Shown here: positions 8,531 through 18,983 of the stretch, in pieces | Position numbering within the stretch: position 1 is the stretch's first letter | Layout of the letters: each line of letters begins with the position of its first letter | Assembly: GCF_000513275.1 (NCBI RefSeq) | Contig: NZ_CBVJ010000075.1 | Span: 57,158-121,157, forward strand | Direction: 5' to 3' | DNA length: 64,000 nt | Source of the DNA: Paenibacillus gorillae | GTDB taxonomy: Bacteria; Bacillota; Bacilli; Paenibacillales; Paenibacillaceae | The notes under the pieces: generated by a model | Seen by the model: only the letters and a program-made list of their open reading frames with translations | Told to the model about the DNA's origin: nothing | Database searches by the model: none | Position numbers and translations under genes: made by a program

Positions 8531-8565
8531 CAACCTCTTACGACCAAGAGCCTTTCCCCAAAAAG

Positions 8566-10245
8566 CTACTCCCGGCCGGCAGCCGCTTGCGCGATTGCCT
8601 CGGCCAGCCTGCTGTCAATAGCCGGCGCAGCACCGGAAAGGCTTTTGAATGCCCACCAGCGAACCGCAATCACAGAAGCGGTCGACTCTGTTTCGCCCTG
8701 CAGCTTCATGCCAATACGGAAGGTTCCCTTTTCCGGGTAAACGATTGTGCCAAGCGAAACGTTCGGAATATCCGGCTCGTATTCGGTCCCTTTAAATACA
8801 TCGCTTTGTCCGTAATAGACGCGTTTGCCCGATCCGCTGCGTTCAGCGGCAAGGGATGATTCATTTTCCTCCAGCCCGACAACAACCGTTACCTGGCCAT
8901 CGCCCAACCCGTGACTAATCTCATCGGAGATAAAGTTTTTCTTCCCGCGGGAGAAAAAGAAGCCTCCGGTTTTGCCGATTGACTCCAGCGCCACTTCCAT
9001 CGTGCCGGTTGCGATCTCGTCATAAAGCGGCTGCGGACGAGGAATGCCAAGCTTAAAGTCAAACGCATTACGGTCCGGATGATAAGTAACATCCAGCGCC
9101 GGCTTCGCATCATACTCCAAATCATGAGCCTCCGCGCTAGCAAAAAACTTATGCAAGGCAGCACCCCGCGACGACTGGCCCAATCGCTGCAGCAGCGAGC
9201 CGTTCTCGATATACTCTCCGAATGGTACCCGGTCGACTTTCTCGATCATATACGTCGGTCCCATCTGGAGGAGACTGATTTTCGCCAAGCAAATGCTTTG
9301 ATCCGCTGAGCCCTCTACCGCCTGCTCCAGACTCCGTTCATGCCAGTCCTTCAAAATCCGTTCCGCCACCGGCTCCTTGACAACGTCAATGGAATGCGAC
9401 GCATTCGCGTCAATGGGTATGATCTCATCGCCGATCGTCAGCTTTGCCTTTTGGCTCGGTATACGCAGCAGCGCGGCAACGCCGGTTTCCTCCGGCGCTT
9501 TCACATTATAGATGAGCACAAATTCCGTCTCGTTGGCGTCTCCGGCTTCTGTAAAAGAAACCTTATTGCCTTCCGGTCCAAGCGGAATGAACCCCTTAGC
9601 TTCATATTCAAAGTCAAAGGCAATTCTCGGCGTTTGCAGCGTTTTCTCCACAACCAGCCGCACTTCCGCCACTTCACCCGCATTGACATACTTCGGCATC
9701 CGCTGCGTAATACGGACGTTCTCGTCCTGATAGACGGTCGCTACATTTTCCATCAAACGGACAAATTCAAAGGAGGATGGTGCCGGAGCTTCCTCTACGA
9801 TCGACAGCCGATATGATTCCAGAACCCGGTTGTATTCGCTCACTTCGTCCGAACGGACTGCCGAGTTGCCGACAGAATGAACCGGCTCTTTCCCCTTCTC
9901 ATCGTAATTGACGCAAAGGTAGACATTCTTCTTGTATTCATTATTCGTAAACCCTTCAATCATCGAAAGCTTCAGCGTAACTGGAGCTGGAATGACAACC
10001 TCACGGCCGATATAATCGATCGCCACGCCCATCTCAACGGAAATGGTTTTGTCGTCTACCGGTACGACCTGCATTCCTGATACGACGCCGCTCCCATACA
10101 GCAGGCGATTAAGCAGCCTTCTTTTGTCATTAACATATTTCTGCTCCGACTCAAAATCGCGCACTGTCAGCAGCTTGCCATAGAAGTACCGGTTTCGCTC
10201 AAACGGATATAACCTCGATTTCTTCACTACCGCCACTCTCCTCAT
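8566..10245 (-). CDS. eCIS terminal structural protein, fibre/baseplate-like
   Basis: 559 residues, last gene of the structural operon. The N-terminus (RNRYFYGKLLTVRDFESEQ followed by YVNDKRRLLNRLLYGSG) is a signature I associate with eCIS and tail-like clusters, found on proteins that attach to the baseplate. The rest appears beta-rich, with no membrane segment. In Afp-like loci this position holds fibre or receptor-contact proteins, so a surface or baseplate-periphery role is an inference. The ATG at 10245 is used here, but AGGAG inside the first codons points to the GTG at 10227 as a possible true start (MKKSRLYPFERN). No similarity to a classical receptor-binding fibre is evident. Confidence 0.7.
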   Translation of the reverse strand: MRRVAVVKKSRLYPFERNRYFYGKLLTVRDFESEQKYVNDKRRLLNRLLYGSGVVSGMQVVPVDDKTISVEMGVAIDYIGREVVIPAPVTLKLSMIEGFTNNEYKKNVYLCVNYDEKGKEPVHSVGNSAVRSDEVSEYNRVLESYRLSIVEEAPAPSSFEFVRLMENVATVYQDENVRITQRMPKYVNAGEVAEVRLVVEKTLQTPRIAFDFEYEAKGFIPLGPEGNKVSFTEAGDANETEFVLIYNVKAPEETGVAALLRIPSQKAKLTIGDEIIPIDANASHSIDVVKEPVAERILKDWHERSLEQAVEGSADQSICLAKISLLQMGPTYMIEKVDRVPFGEYIENGSLLQRLGQSSRGAALHKFFASAEAHDLEYDAKPALDVTYHPDRNAFDFKLGIPRPQPLYDEIATGTMEVALESIGKTGGFFFSRGKKNFISDEISHGLGDGQVTVVVGLEENESSLAAERSGSGKRVYYGQSDVFKGTEYEPDIPNVSLGTIVYPEKGTFRIGMKLQGETESTASVIAVRWWAFKSLSGAAPAIDSRLAEAIAQAAAGRE

Positions 10246-10272
10246 TTTTGCCTATTGATCGGCCAACCCCGT

Positions 10273-12372
10273 TTATTCCAGCTCCGAATCCATTTCCAGA
10301 CGGGTATATACGTCCATTCTCCGTTCCATGCCCATATCGACAATAAGTGTATCGTTCGGCATGGCCCGATCCGGTCCAAGCGTGAGCAAGGACGGCTCCG
10401 TCAGTACGGTATTAATGCCGAGATACGTATGCAAGTCCAGATACATCCATGGCTGCAGCAGCACAAGCTTCGCTTCCGTATACGCCGGCTTTTGTTCTTC
10501 AAGCAATTGCTCAATTACGACCCGCTGCTTCTCCGTAGGCGCTTGCTCAGGACGCAGCAGCACCGTAAACGTATAGGGATCATTGCTGTACAACCGGTCT
10601 GTCAGCTCCCTCAGCTCTGCGTTGTCCCGCATGGGTCTCGTCTGAAAATGCTCGATCAGCAGCGGCTTCTGTCCGGTATAGGTTTCAATTGATTTCTCGA
10701 TGCCAAGTCTCGTGCCTCTATACTTATACAACTCAGGAGCTTCCTTCAAAAATCCAAGCACATGCCGGTCAGTCCAATAATCGTCCGTCTCCAGTCCGAT
10801 CCAAGAGGCAAGCCAGCGCAAATGTTCGCCGCTCGACAGCTCCGCATCGAAATATTGCGGAAGTTCTGCGATATTATCCTCGATCTCCGTGAACAACGTG
10901 CCAAACAGTGATAAAAAACGTTCCAGAAAATCTTTGCTCGCCTCATCCTCTTGGTAGACAGCCGGCAAATAAGACAAGTACGTCTCGCGGGGAAAATGAA
11001 CCCGCAGCCGCTGAAGCGAAGGCGTATACCGTTCCGTACCCAGCCACTCGATTTTGAGCCAGAGATATCGGCCCTTTGCGCCAAAGAACAACGCATCCTT
11101 TGGGTTAATGACGGGCCGCGACCATAAATGTGCCAGCGCATTCAGCCTTTCGCGGTAGGAACGGCTCGAATCGGAGAGCCAATCATCGACCTTGACATAG
11201 GCTCCGTTCAGAATACAGCTATCCTCGTTCAAGCTGAAGTAGGAGACGCGAAGCTGCGTGCCTTCGGGAATGAACGCATCGAGCGTCATTTTATGCCAAA
11301 TCGTATCAGTCTCCGTACTATCGAAAGCACGAGAGAACCATACGCCTTCCGGCACCCCTGTCTGTTCCATGACGAGTGTCTGCGGCTGTAAATTCAGAAT
11401 CGTGACGGTGGAATCCTCGCTGTTCAAAATATACATCCGGTCTTTATTGTCGGTCAGCAGCTGATCCGCTTTGCCGCGAAAGCCCGTAATCCGCCCGATG
11501 AGATCGCCATCAGATCTGGCTTGTATAATGAAGCGGTCGTCCTCGCTCTCGCGATCGATCTCGCGAGAATCGCCGATGTACAGCACATCTCTCGTATCCA
11601 AGCAAAGCCCTGCATAGGGCATTCGCGGAAACTCGAGCCGAACATCAAGCTTCCCGTCATGTCCGAATGAAAACAGCTTGGCAAAAAGCGTATCGAATAT
11701 GTATAAGCCCCGATTCGGTGAAATGGATAAAAAGTAAGTACGATGCAGATGCCGCAGCTTTGCGCGAATTCGCTGATTAAATGCAGGGTCGCTCCATACA
11801 GCCATCAGAGCGCCGGATAGTGAAAATTTCATAATGCCCAGCTTGCCGCCCTCCGGAACAGAAGGCTCGTCACTTCCCTCATCCACTTCAAGCGGAGTCA
11901 GCACATACAGACTGCTGTCATCTGCAATAACGGCGAGCGGTATTAACGGCAAGCCGTCGACCATGCCCGTCCGGGACCACAAAGTCTGACCATTTCCGGC
12001 ATTGTAGCATGACAGCGTTCTATCACTGTCCGAATCGGCTATGAAAAGCAGCTCGCCAGCCGCGGCAATTCGGGCATTCGCCGTGAACAGGCCGTGGCCT
12101 TGCGAGAACAATCGCTTATGTTCCAGATTGCGGCGGTCGTATATCCATAGATCAGCCCGCTCATCCAGCATGTACAGACGGTCATGCTGTCCGAGAGCCA
12201 GCTCCTTCACGCGTGCTGTACCGTTCAATTCCTCCAGCTGCAGCACAGCATGAATGCCATATTTATTGTCCCGGCATATTCCGAATCCGGCCCGGTTCCA
12301 CTCTAAATTGAAGGTGGCGGCGCGCTGCCAGTCCTCTTCGCGATTGAGCGAGAAAAAACGTTCTCCGTTCAG
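10273..12372 (-). CDS. gpI-like tail/baseplate protein with N-terminal propeller
   Basis: About 699 residues if translation starts at CTG 12372. The N-terminal 450 residues form repeated beta blades (LYMLDERADLWIYDRR, LFIADSDSDRTLSCY, VLYIGDSREIDRE). The C-terminal 230 residues are a phage-tail-protein domain of the TIGR02242/gpI type, beginning YLSYLPAVYQEDEASKDFLE and including LRWLASWIGLETDDYW. In Afp this corresponds to the wedge protein downstream of gp6-like proteins. The shortest reading starts at GTG 12246, but good coding sequence (FFSLNREEDWQRAATFNLEW) continues upstream to a CTG preceded by GGGAGGGG; no ATG, GTG or TTG is in frame there. An unusual start is therefore likely. Confidence 0.85.
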   Translation of the reverse strand: MNGERFFSLNREEDWQRAATFNLEWNRAGFGICRDNKYGIHAVLQLEELNGTARVKELALGQHDRLYMLDERADLWIYDRRNLEHKRLFSQGHGLFTANARIAAAGELLFIADSDSDRTLSCYNAGNGQTLWSRTGMVDGLPLIPLAVIADDSSLYVLTPLEVDEGSDEPSVPEGGKLGIMKFSLSGALMAVWSDPAFNQRIRAKLRHLHRTYFLSISPNRGLYIFDTLFAKLFSFGHDGKLDVRLEFPRMPYAGLCLDTRDVLYIGDSREIDRESEDDRFIIQARSDGDLIGRITGFRGKADQLLTDNKDRMYILNSEDSTVTILNLQPQTLVMEQTGVPEGVWFSRAFDSTETDTIWHKMTLDAFIPEGTQLRVSYFSLNEDSCILNGAYVKVDDWLSDSSRSYRERLNALAHLWSRPVINPKDALFFGAKGRYLWLKIEWLGTERYTPSLQRLRVHFPRETYLSYLPAVYQEDEASKDFLERFLSLFGTLFTEIEDNIAELPQYFDAELSSGEHLRWLASWIGLETDDYWTDRHVLGFLKEAPELYKYRGTRLGIEKSIETYTGQKPLLIEHFQTRPMRDNAELRELTDRLYSNDPYTFTVLLRPEQAPTEKQRVVIEQLLEEQKPAYTEAKLVLLQPWMYLDLHTYLGINTVLTEPSLLTLGPDRAMPNDTLIVDMGMERRMDVYTRLEMDSELE

Positions 12373-12424
12373 GCTATTCCCCTCCCTTACCTGGCCGGCT
12401 TATGCTTTGTTTTCCAGCCCTTGT

Positions 12425-14686
12425 CTATAAATGCAACCGGCTTACGAGCTCAATCTCATGCTCACCGGAATAAATCAAGCCATGCGGCGGCAAAATGATG
12501 TCCCCGCCTTTACTCTTCTTCACATGCGCTCCATCAGCATCCAGCCATAAATCCTGAATGAAGACGACGCCATTGCGGCCGCTAAGGGCATTGTATATAT
12601 CCCCTTTGTAGACCGGTCTGCCAAACGCCCAGCCCCTCCCGGCCTCCTCGCCGGTTCCGTCAAGCGGCCGCAACAGCTCTTGAAGCGCTGCAGTGATTGC
12701 CCCGCCCTCGTCTATAAATTGCGGCTCAACAACAACGACAGCATGCACTGTTACTTTGATATATACTGGCGGAATCACATGCACCTCCGCCGTAACAAGC
12801 CTCCTGCTGTCCAAATGCCGTTTCACGGTCTGTAAAAAACCGCTGCTAGGCTGCGGCGTCCGGCTGAAGCTATTGGGAACCACTACGACCGATACCTGCC
12901 CTGGCGCCTTCTCGCGCGGATAATCAGCCAGACCCGGCTTGAAGAGCGGAATGGCATGCACCCTGGCCACGTCGACTCCTGGGGTAGCCTTAACAATCGT
13001 CTCGTAGTCTTCATCGGTAACGGCGCGAAACGTCTTCTTAAGCTCAGACTGCGCCCGCTGGAGCGTCTCCGGCAGCAGCTCTGCCTCACGGCCGCCGGCC
13101 GCATAATCGGGATTCGAGACGAATACACCGGCTGGCCTATGCTCCTCATGAACCCATTCCGATAGCAGCCCCGGCTTCACATTGCCGCGCTCTCCTCCGC
13201 CAAGCTCACAGCCGATCAGCGCAATATTGTCCTCCAAACTAAGCGAAGGAATCGCACCTTGCTCATTGTTGCCGAAGGTAATGAGCCTCTTTACCGGATC
13301 GTACAAATAATGGCGGTCTTCCGGCTTGGAGCGGTCGAACGCGTCAACCCTGGTCCAATCCTGCCAGACCGTCATTCCGTCCTCATCTACTCCAGCAACT
13401 TGGAGAGCGATGGCATCCTTCCGCACGCATGGCAGCTCGTACAGCTCAAATTGTTGTCCAGGCAACCCATTGCTCCTTCCAATGTAGCGATGCGCTTCGA
13501 AGCCCGGTGTGCTTGCAATTACACGAATGGAAGTTTCCGATTCCAATTGCTGTGTGCCCTCAGCCGCTATAAGTTGAATGACCGCTTCTCCGGCCTCCAA
13601 ATCTTTTAAGACACTATAAGTGATCGTATCGTTAGGAGCGGCTTGGACAGAATTGACATAAATCCAATCGCCATTCGCCCGCTGTATTTGCAGATGAATA
13701 TGACCATACAACGCTAAATAGCTGGACACCCTGATTTCCGCTTCGGATATCGGAATCTGATAAGGTATGCTTTCGCAGAGCGTATCCTTTTGCACCGCAT
13801 TTACGGTATGCAGCCTTAAGCCTGAGATTCGCGGCGGCAGCTCATAACCGCCTTCTTCGATCGTGCAGCAGATCCAATACCGGAACCGGTCATTGGCCGG
13901 ATGGACGGTAATCGGCAGCATTCTCGCTTTATTGCGAAATGTGATTTGACCGCTTACCGTCAAATGAATCGTTCCGTCTTCGACAACCTCCAGCGGCAGC
14001 CAGCTTGCCGTACCGGTCTGTTCATCCAGTACATAAGCTTTCCACGAAAGCCTCGCCGATGGCGTTATTGCCGTAAGATCCAGCTGTTCCATCAGCGACG
14101 CGGAAGATTCTTCATCCTCCATGCCGGCGGACTTGCTGCCGCTTAGCTTGACGCTAAATGTAACGAGCTCAGACGGCTCCAGATCCCGGTCAAACGAAAC
14201 GTACATCCTCGAGCCTTCCACAGCCTCCTTGCCGAACGGATAAAACGCTACATTCCGTTGTTCATTAGAAGCTGTTACATCATTAGCCTCACGCTCCGTG
14301 CGGCTAATGATCCGGTCCAGCTTGAGCGGTACGAGGCTTAATGCCCGGACGGTCTCAAATATCTGGTCCTCGGCGATCAGCTTTGTACCACGCGGAATGA
14401 CTGTTTTTCGCGAAATGCCGTCAAAACAAATCTCAGCAACCGCAGCGGAAGCATCACGGGGCTTAACGCCAAGCAAGTCTAAAAACTTAACACGGCTTTT
14501 GTCCGGCACTCTGCTAATATAGTAGCGCTGCATTTCGGTAAGCCATGCGAACAGCTCCAGAAACGTAATGCCCGGATCATGTGCGTTCTCATCCGTCCAT
14601 TCCGGTACGCGCTTCGGGATCATACGACGCGACTGATCTACGATATCCGCATAGGTACGATCGTCCAAGGGCAGCTTAGGCAGCAT
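12425..14686 (-). CDS. Baseplate J-type wedge protein (gp6/Afp11-like), shorter paralog
   Basis: 753 residues, recognised as a putative baseplate assembly protein (TIGR02243 type): the N-terminus YADIVDQSRRMIPKRVPEWT and NAHDPGITFLELFAWLTEM is characteristic, and the C-terminal region has the J-like sequence RAVTDEDYETIVKATPGVDV. In contractile systems this protein forms the inner wedge that rearranges to trigger sheath contraction. It follows the longer paralog by 21 bp in the same operon. The start ATG at 14686 has GAAGGAGGAAATC upstream. Confidence 0.9.
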   Translation of the reverse strand: MLPKLPLDDRTYADIVDQSRRMIPKRVPEWTDENAHDPGITFLELFAWLTEMQRYYISRVPDKSRVKFLDLLGVKPRDASAAVAEICFDGISRKTVIPRGTKLIAEDQIFETVRALSLVPLKLDRIISRTEREANDVTASNEQRNVAFYPFGKEAVEGSRMYVSFDRDLEPSELVTFSVKLSGSKSAGMEDEESSASLMEQLDLTAITPSARLSWKAYVLDEQTGTASWLPLEVVEDGTIHLTVSGQITFRNKARMLPITVHPANDRFRYWICCTIEEGGYELPPRISGLRLHTVNAVQKDTLCESIPYQIPISEAEIRVSSYLALYGHIHLQIQRANGDWIYVNSVQAAPNDTITYSVLKDLEAGEAVIQLIAAEGTQQLESETSIRVIASTPGFEAHRYIGRSNGLPGQQFELYELPCVRKDAIALQVAGVDEDGMTVWQDWTRVDAFDRSKPEDRHYLYDPVKRLITFGNNEQGAIPSLSLEDNIALIGCELGGGERGNVKPGLLSEWVHEEHRPAGVFVSNPDYAAGGREAELLPETLQRAQSELKKTFRAVTDEDYETIVKATPGVDVARVHAIPLFKPGLADYPREKAPGQVSVVVVPNSFSRTPQPSSGFLQTVKRHLDSRRLVTAEVHVIPPVYIKVTVHAVVVVEPQFIDEGGAITAALQELLRPLDGTGEEAGRGWAFGRPVYKGDIYNALSGRNGVVFIQDLWLDADGAHVKKSKGGDIILPPHGLIYSGEHEIELVSRLHL

Positions 14687-14707
14687 GCGATTTCCTCCTT
14701 CCGTTCA

Positions 14708-17700
14708 TTAATTCGGTGCTGGAACAGCTGTTATGGCATGAACTCCGTTCACTACAATACCGTGTGCAACCTCGCTCATTTTACCCGGGTCCCATTCAAT
14801 CCGGCTGCCGTTTTCAATTCTCGCCACATGAATGTACAGCCGCTCGATGTACAATAACGAACGAACAGAATGAAGCAGGGAATGAAGCACTGATGCATGA
14901 AGCAGTTCCCCGATATTCCAGCCCTGTCCGCCGGCATTGCCGTTAATCGGATCTAAAAATGCATTTAGCTTGGACACGCACTCCGCCTCTGCAGGCAAAA
15001 TCTCATCAATGGTCTGCACAGCAATTGTTGCATGGACAGAAATCTCCATATACGCCGGCTCGACGACACGAATGGCGCCCCCTAGTGATACAAGGCTGGA
15101 CGCTTGACGCCTTAATTCCCGTTCGACCGTCTGTCTAAGCTCCGGGAACTGGGCTGCATCATTCAAGCCCCCGGCCGGAAATGCGACAACCGCTAAAGAA
15201 CCTGGAGACCTCTCCAGCAAGCCATTGCGGTTTGACAAGCATTTTACTTTCGCAATTTGCGGGAAAGCTTCCCTTGCCAGCCATTCCACATCCTTAGAGG
15301 TAACCGCTCTGCCGCGATGCTTGAGACGTTGAGGTCCTCTAGCCATTGCCTGCTCGACCCGCTCCGTATCTCCGCCTCCCATGGACGGCTCAGGATTCGA
15401 TACCGCACTAATGAAAGCAAACGGAAGCTGCATTCCCGTTATGTGTTCCGCCGGAACATTGCCCCGGACGCCTTCCGTCGTTTTAAACCGGATGCGAACC
15501 AGGTCGGTATTGTCAAGCGAAGGCAGCATCCCGTGAACGCCGTCTCCGAATTGAATTGAGCCTCCAGCATAATCAACCGTATAGTGCCGGTCATCCGGTC
15601 CCGATTCCGCCAACGAGGCCACCTGCGACCACTTTGCCCAGAACCGCTGCAGCTTGCCTTCACCGTCCCGCTTTGCGGTATACAGCTCTGGTTGCTGCAA
15701 TAATGCTTCCCGTTCGTATTCGGTAAACCGTTCCTGTTCGTCCACCCATACTTCCTCTTCAATAAAAGCACCCGGTGTCAGCTGCGCAAAACCGTTTGCC
15801 GCTATAGTTAGCTCCCGCTCCTGGCTTACTTGCTGGCGAACCGTTACTGCATTGAGATGGATGCTTCCGGCTATCGGATGTCCGCCAGTGGAATTGCCAA
15901 TTTGATAATCCCGGTTCACGGCCCTCAGCCAATAGCGCTCTTTGCCGAATAAACGAGCCCTCGCCATATTCGTCGGACCAGCCCAATTCAGATGGCCGCT
16001 GATCGTAAAAGCATTCGTTCCGTCATTCAGCTTAATCGGCAGCCATATCTCCCTGCCATGCTCATAGCATAGCGCTTCCCACTCGATCCAAGGCGGCTCG
16101 CCGCCTGCAGCAAAACGCCGCTCCAATCCAACATACATACCTAGCGGGCCTTTCACCGGAGCAAGGTCAAAGGATACATAGACAGCCGGCTGCGGGCATG
16201 GAATCGGCTCAAACAACCGAAACGGCGCGCCGCCTTGCCGCACGGACGCCGTACGGTCCCGATCGTCGGCATTGCTTCTCGTATACGCGAGATCAGGCAG
16301 CAGAAGTGTTTGCGAGCCCTGCGCATAGGAAAGCGATGGTCCGGACAGCCATGGCGGCATATACTCCATAACAGCGGCAATTATCGGATCGACCTGCAGG
16401 ACGCGGGCGCGTACCCAATAGTCGTATTTGCCGTTGACGAACGTTTGCGTCATATTCTCCGGACAAGTAAATTCCAGTGTAAAAACACGCGCTTGCTCCT
16501 CCGGCAGCTCCTCGAACATCTGGGTATAACGCTCACTTCCCGGCAGCATCGCCCAATTGCCGCCATCCCAGTACTCCCATTGCACCTTGCGAATACGAAC
16601 GCGGGGCGGGTCCTTTTCTTCAAATTCGGAGGTCCGCATCACCATTTTCCATTTCACTTCCGGATCGGGGGCTGTTCTGAGCACGCTAGGAATCGCTTTG
16701 GCGTGGAAGCTCAGCCGCATTCGTCCTGCTTTTTTCGTAAATGTCTCCTCGCTGGCCATATAAAAAACAGAATAAGGAATAAAATGCTCGCCAAACGGAA
16801 AGAAGCCTTCCGGAAGCAATTCCATATCGTTGTAGTACAGCGAAGTGGGCAAAATGCCTTGCGAATCGCCTTGCGCATCATGAGCTGCACGCATACGCAC
16901 GCGATCCAGCTCCAGATTCGCGTTTAACAGCGGCGAAGCGGTGTTCGGCAGCGGCTTAAGCGTACAGCGAATCCATCGGCCGCTGATTTGCTGATGCTCC
17001 GTCAGTTCGATCATGCCCGGCTGTGCTTTATGTAAAATAATCATATTTCCGGCTGCTGTGACCGAATCGAACGCTTTCCATTCTCCACTTACCGGGTAGG
17101 TCCACTCTACGGCTTGTGATGCTAGCGAGGCAGCCAGCTCCGGTTCCGTATAGCGTTTGGCGCTATGCTCGACATGCACATAAATGCGGCTTGGCCGGTC
17201 GGCTAGCAGCAGCTCGTCATGACGAATATAGAGGACATGCTCCTGCTCATTCTGATAATGGTCGGTATCAAACAGCCTGACCGGAGCGGCAATGCCAGAA
17301 GATAAAAGCTCTGCATAATTCGAAGCAGCCACAGCAATCCGATCCCGTTCAGGATGAACGTTGATCCATTCCATAATTTTAGCCGGGGTTGCCGCCAAAG
17401 CACGTTCCGTCTCAAAGATGAGCGGCTCGCCGCCGTCTGGATGGACAGCTGTCAGCGAAATGCCAGCCGGCAGGTGAACCGGATCAACCGCTCCTTCGCT
17501 TAGTGCAAACACCACGTTCGCACGAGCAGGACGAGGCGGCTGCAGCTTGACCTGAATGAAGTCCAGAAAGGATAAAAAATGATTAATCGGCGCCTGATTA
17601 AGCCGCTGTACCGTGTCCTGCAGCATTTCACCGGCCAGAAAGGCCAGACCCGTTCCGGGATCCGGATCGTCTTCGGAAAACCGCCATTCCGGCGTATAAT

Positions 17701-17806
17701 GCGGTACCATCTCCTTCAACCTAGAAATGAAGGTAGAACTGCTATTTGAGTTTATTTTGGGCGGACGATTGAAATCACCCGATTTTCCCCCATGCTTCAT
17801 CGCCAC
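14708..17806 (-). CDS. Baseplate J-type wedge protein, longer paralog
   Basis: 1032 residues, second gp6/J-type wedge component. The N-terminus has PHYTPEWRFSEDDPDPGTGL followed by AFLAGEMLQDTVQRLNQAP, the same DPG hallmark as in the shorter paralog. The C-terminal third has HRGRAVTSKDVEWLAREAFP and a terminal J-like domain. Two dissimilar J-type proteins in tandem are usual for eCIS loci (Afp11/Afp12 region). Start is GTG 17806 or the ATG two codons later, with GGGAG upstream. It begins 11 bases after the gp25 stop codon. Confidence 0.9.
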   Translation of the reverse strand: MAMKHGGKSGDFNRPPKINSNSSSTFISRLKEMVPHYTPEWRFSEDDPDPGTGLAFLAGEMLQDTVQRLNQAPINHFLSFLDFIQVKLQPPRPARANVVFALSEGAVDPVHLPAGISLTAVHPDGGEPLIFETERALAATPAKIMEWINVHPERDRIAVAASNYAELLSSGIAAPVRLFDTDHYQNEQEHVLYIRHDELLLADRPSRIYVHVEHSAKRYTEPELAASLASQAVEWTYPVSGEWKAFDSVTAAGNMIILHKAQPGMIELTEHQQISGRWIRCTLKPLPNTASPLLNANLELDRVRMRAAHDAQGDSQGILPTSLYYNDMELLPEGFFPFGEHFIPYSVFYMASEETFTKKAGRMRLSFHAKAIPSVLRTAPDPEVKWKMVMRTSEFEEKDPPRVRIRKVQWEYWDGGNWAMLPGSERYTQMFEELPEEQARVFTLEFTCPENMTQTFVNGKYDYWVRARVLQVDPIIAAVMEYMPPWLSGPSLSYAQGSQTLLLPDLAYTRSNADDRDRTASVRQGGAPFRLFEPIPCPQPAVYVSFDLAPVKGPLGMYVGLERRFAAGGEPPWIEWEALCYEHGREIWLPIKLNDGTNAFTISGHLNWAGPTNMARARLFGKERYWLRAVNRDYQIGNSTGGHPIAGSIHLNAVTVRQQVSQERELTIAANGFAQLTPGAFIEEEVWVDEQERFTEYEREALLQQPELYTAKRDGEGKLQRFWAKWSQVASLAESGPDDRHYTVDYAGGSIQFGDGVHGMLPSLDNTDLVRIRFKTTEGVRGNVPAEHITGMQLPFAFISAVSNPEPSMGGGDTERVEQAMARGPQRLKHRGRAVTSKDVEWLAREAFPQIAKVKCLSNRNGLLERSPGSLAVVAFPAGGLNDAAQFPELRQTVERELRRQASSLVSLGGAIRVVEPAYMEISVHATIAVQTIDEILPAEAECVSKLNAFLDPINGNAGGQGWNIGELLHASVLHSLLHSVRSLLYIERLYIHVARIENGSRIEWDPGKMSEVAHGIVVNGVHAITAVPAPN

Positions 17807-17817
17807 ATTCGCTCCCG

Positions 17818-18219
17818 TCAGTTACTGCCTTCCTCTAAATAAAAAGGATACACCTGATTAAATAAATTGTTCGTTGACCGCACCACATACGAGACTTTCA
17901 GCAATACTCTGCCGGAATGCACAGGGTCCAGGCTTGCCTCCACCTCAACATCCTTCACGCGAGGCTCCCAGCCGCGGATTGAGGCTTCCACATCCGTAGC
18001 CAGCAATCTCATCGACGTATCGTCTGTCGTGCCGAAAACGAACTCCTTTAGCCCGCTGCCAAAATTAGGCCGCATAAGCCGCTCCCCCTTGGAGGTGCGC
18101 AAAATAATGCGAATCGACTCTGCGATATCCTCTTCGCCCTCCGCCATTCGAATCCGGCCAGTCGTCGCATCGACCTGCACGGGAAACTTCCATCCCTTTC
18201 CTAAAAACGAAGCCGACAT
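17818..18219 (-). CDS. gp25/GPW-family baseplate protein
   Basis: 133 residues. The sequence from GKGWKFPVQVDATTGRIRMA through EGEEDIAESIRIILRTSKGE to RLMRPNFGSGLKEFVF is the conserved gp25-like core, including the EExI and RP-x-FG-S motifs. gp25 is the lysozyme-related wedge protein that joins the sheath to the baseplate. It lies 23 bases after the spike gene and 11 bases before the J gene. Typical length for the family; no anomalies. Confidence 0.93.
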   Translation of the reverse strand: MSASFLGKGWKFPVQVDATTGRIRMAEGEEDIAESIRIILRTSKGERLMRPNFGSGLKEFVFGTTDDTSMRLLATDVEASIRGWEPRVKDVEVEASLDPVHSGRVLLKVSYVVRSTNNLFNQVYPFYLEEGSN

Positions 18220-18242
18220 GCCCGACCGCCCTCTTCCTAAAA

Positions 18243-18983
18243 TTAGTTAATCTTCACGATCGAGCCTTTGATCGATACCATCCCGCTCGCTTTCATTTCC
18301 AGCATGCCGCCGGATTGAAGCGTCAGCGAGGCTTGCGCGTCTACCTCGATTTTTGGTCCTTTGATCGTTGTGGATTTCGTCCCTTCGATCGTCACATCGC
18401 CTTGATTGCTCATGACGATTTTGGCTGTGCCGCCCGCCTTCACTGTGACTGTTCCCGAGGAGCCGCCTGTCATCACAATTGACTGTGCCTTATCCTTCGT
18501 CTCTACGGTGATGGAATTCGACTTCTCCTCCAGCTCGATTTGATGCCCTTTGTTGGTTTTAATCGTAATTTTCCCGTCATTGTCCGTATCCTGAAACGTA
18601 ATTTCATGCCCGCTCCGGGTCTTGATCTGCCGAATATCGTTCTTCTCATGCGGGGCTGGAGGCTTGTCTACCTTATTCCATAACGATCCGATAACGATCG
18701 GAGAATCGATTCTGCCCATCAGAAAAGCGACGAGCACCTCATCATTGACCTCGGGGATAAAAAGCGTGCCGCGTGACGATCCGCCCATCATCGTAGCGAC
18801 CCGTATCCAGTCGGTCTGCAGCTCCCCTTCACGCAGAGGAAATTTCACTTTAACTCTGCCCAGCTTGTCGGGATCGTTGTTTGCCGTTACAATCGCGTTC
18901 CAGACGCCGGACAACTGGTCGGGAACCATCGAGCGGGCATGCTGCCCATGCTGATCGAACAAGCCCGAGAACATCATGCTCAT
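18243..18983 (-). CDS. VgrG/gpV-like spike protein
   Basis: 246 residues. An N-terminal OB-fold (GVWNAIVTANNDPDKLGRVK, then DWIRVATMMGGSSRGTLFIP) is followed by a beta-helix-like region of short repeats (GHQIELEEKSNSITVETKD, GTVTVKAGGTAKIVM, SLTLQSGGMLEMKASG). This is the Afp8/gp5 spike on which the PAAR protein sits. Its ATG overlaps the hub gene stop (ATGA at 18980-18983), showing coupled translation. No C-terminal effector extension is present. Confidence 0.92.
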   Translation of the reverse strand: MSMMFSGLFDQHGQHARSMVPDQLSGVWNAIVTANNDPDKLGRVKVKFPLREGELQTDWIRVATMMGGSSRGTLFIPEVNDEVLVAFLMGRIDSPIVIGSLWNKVDKPPAPHEKNDIRQIKTRSGHEITFQDTDNDGKITIKTNKGHQIELEEKSNSITVETKDKAQSIVMTGGSSGTVTVKAGGTAKIVMSNQGDVTIEGTKSTTIKGPKIEVDAQASLTLQSGGMLEMKASGMVSIKGSIVKIN

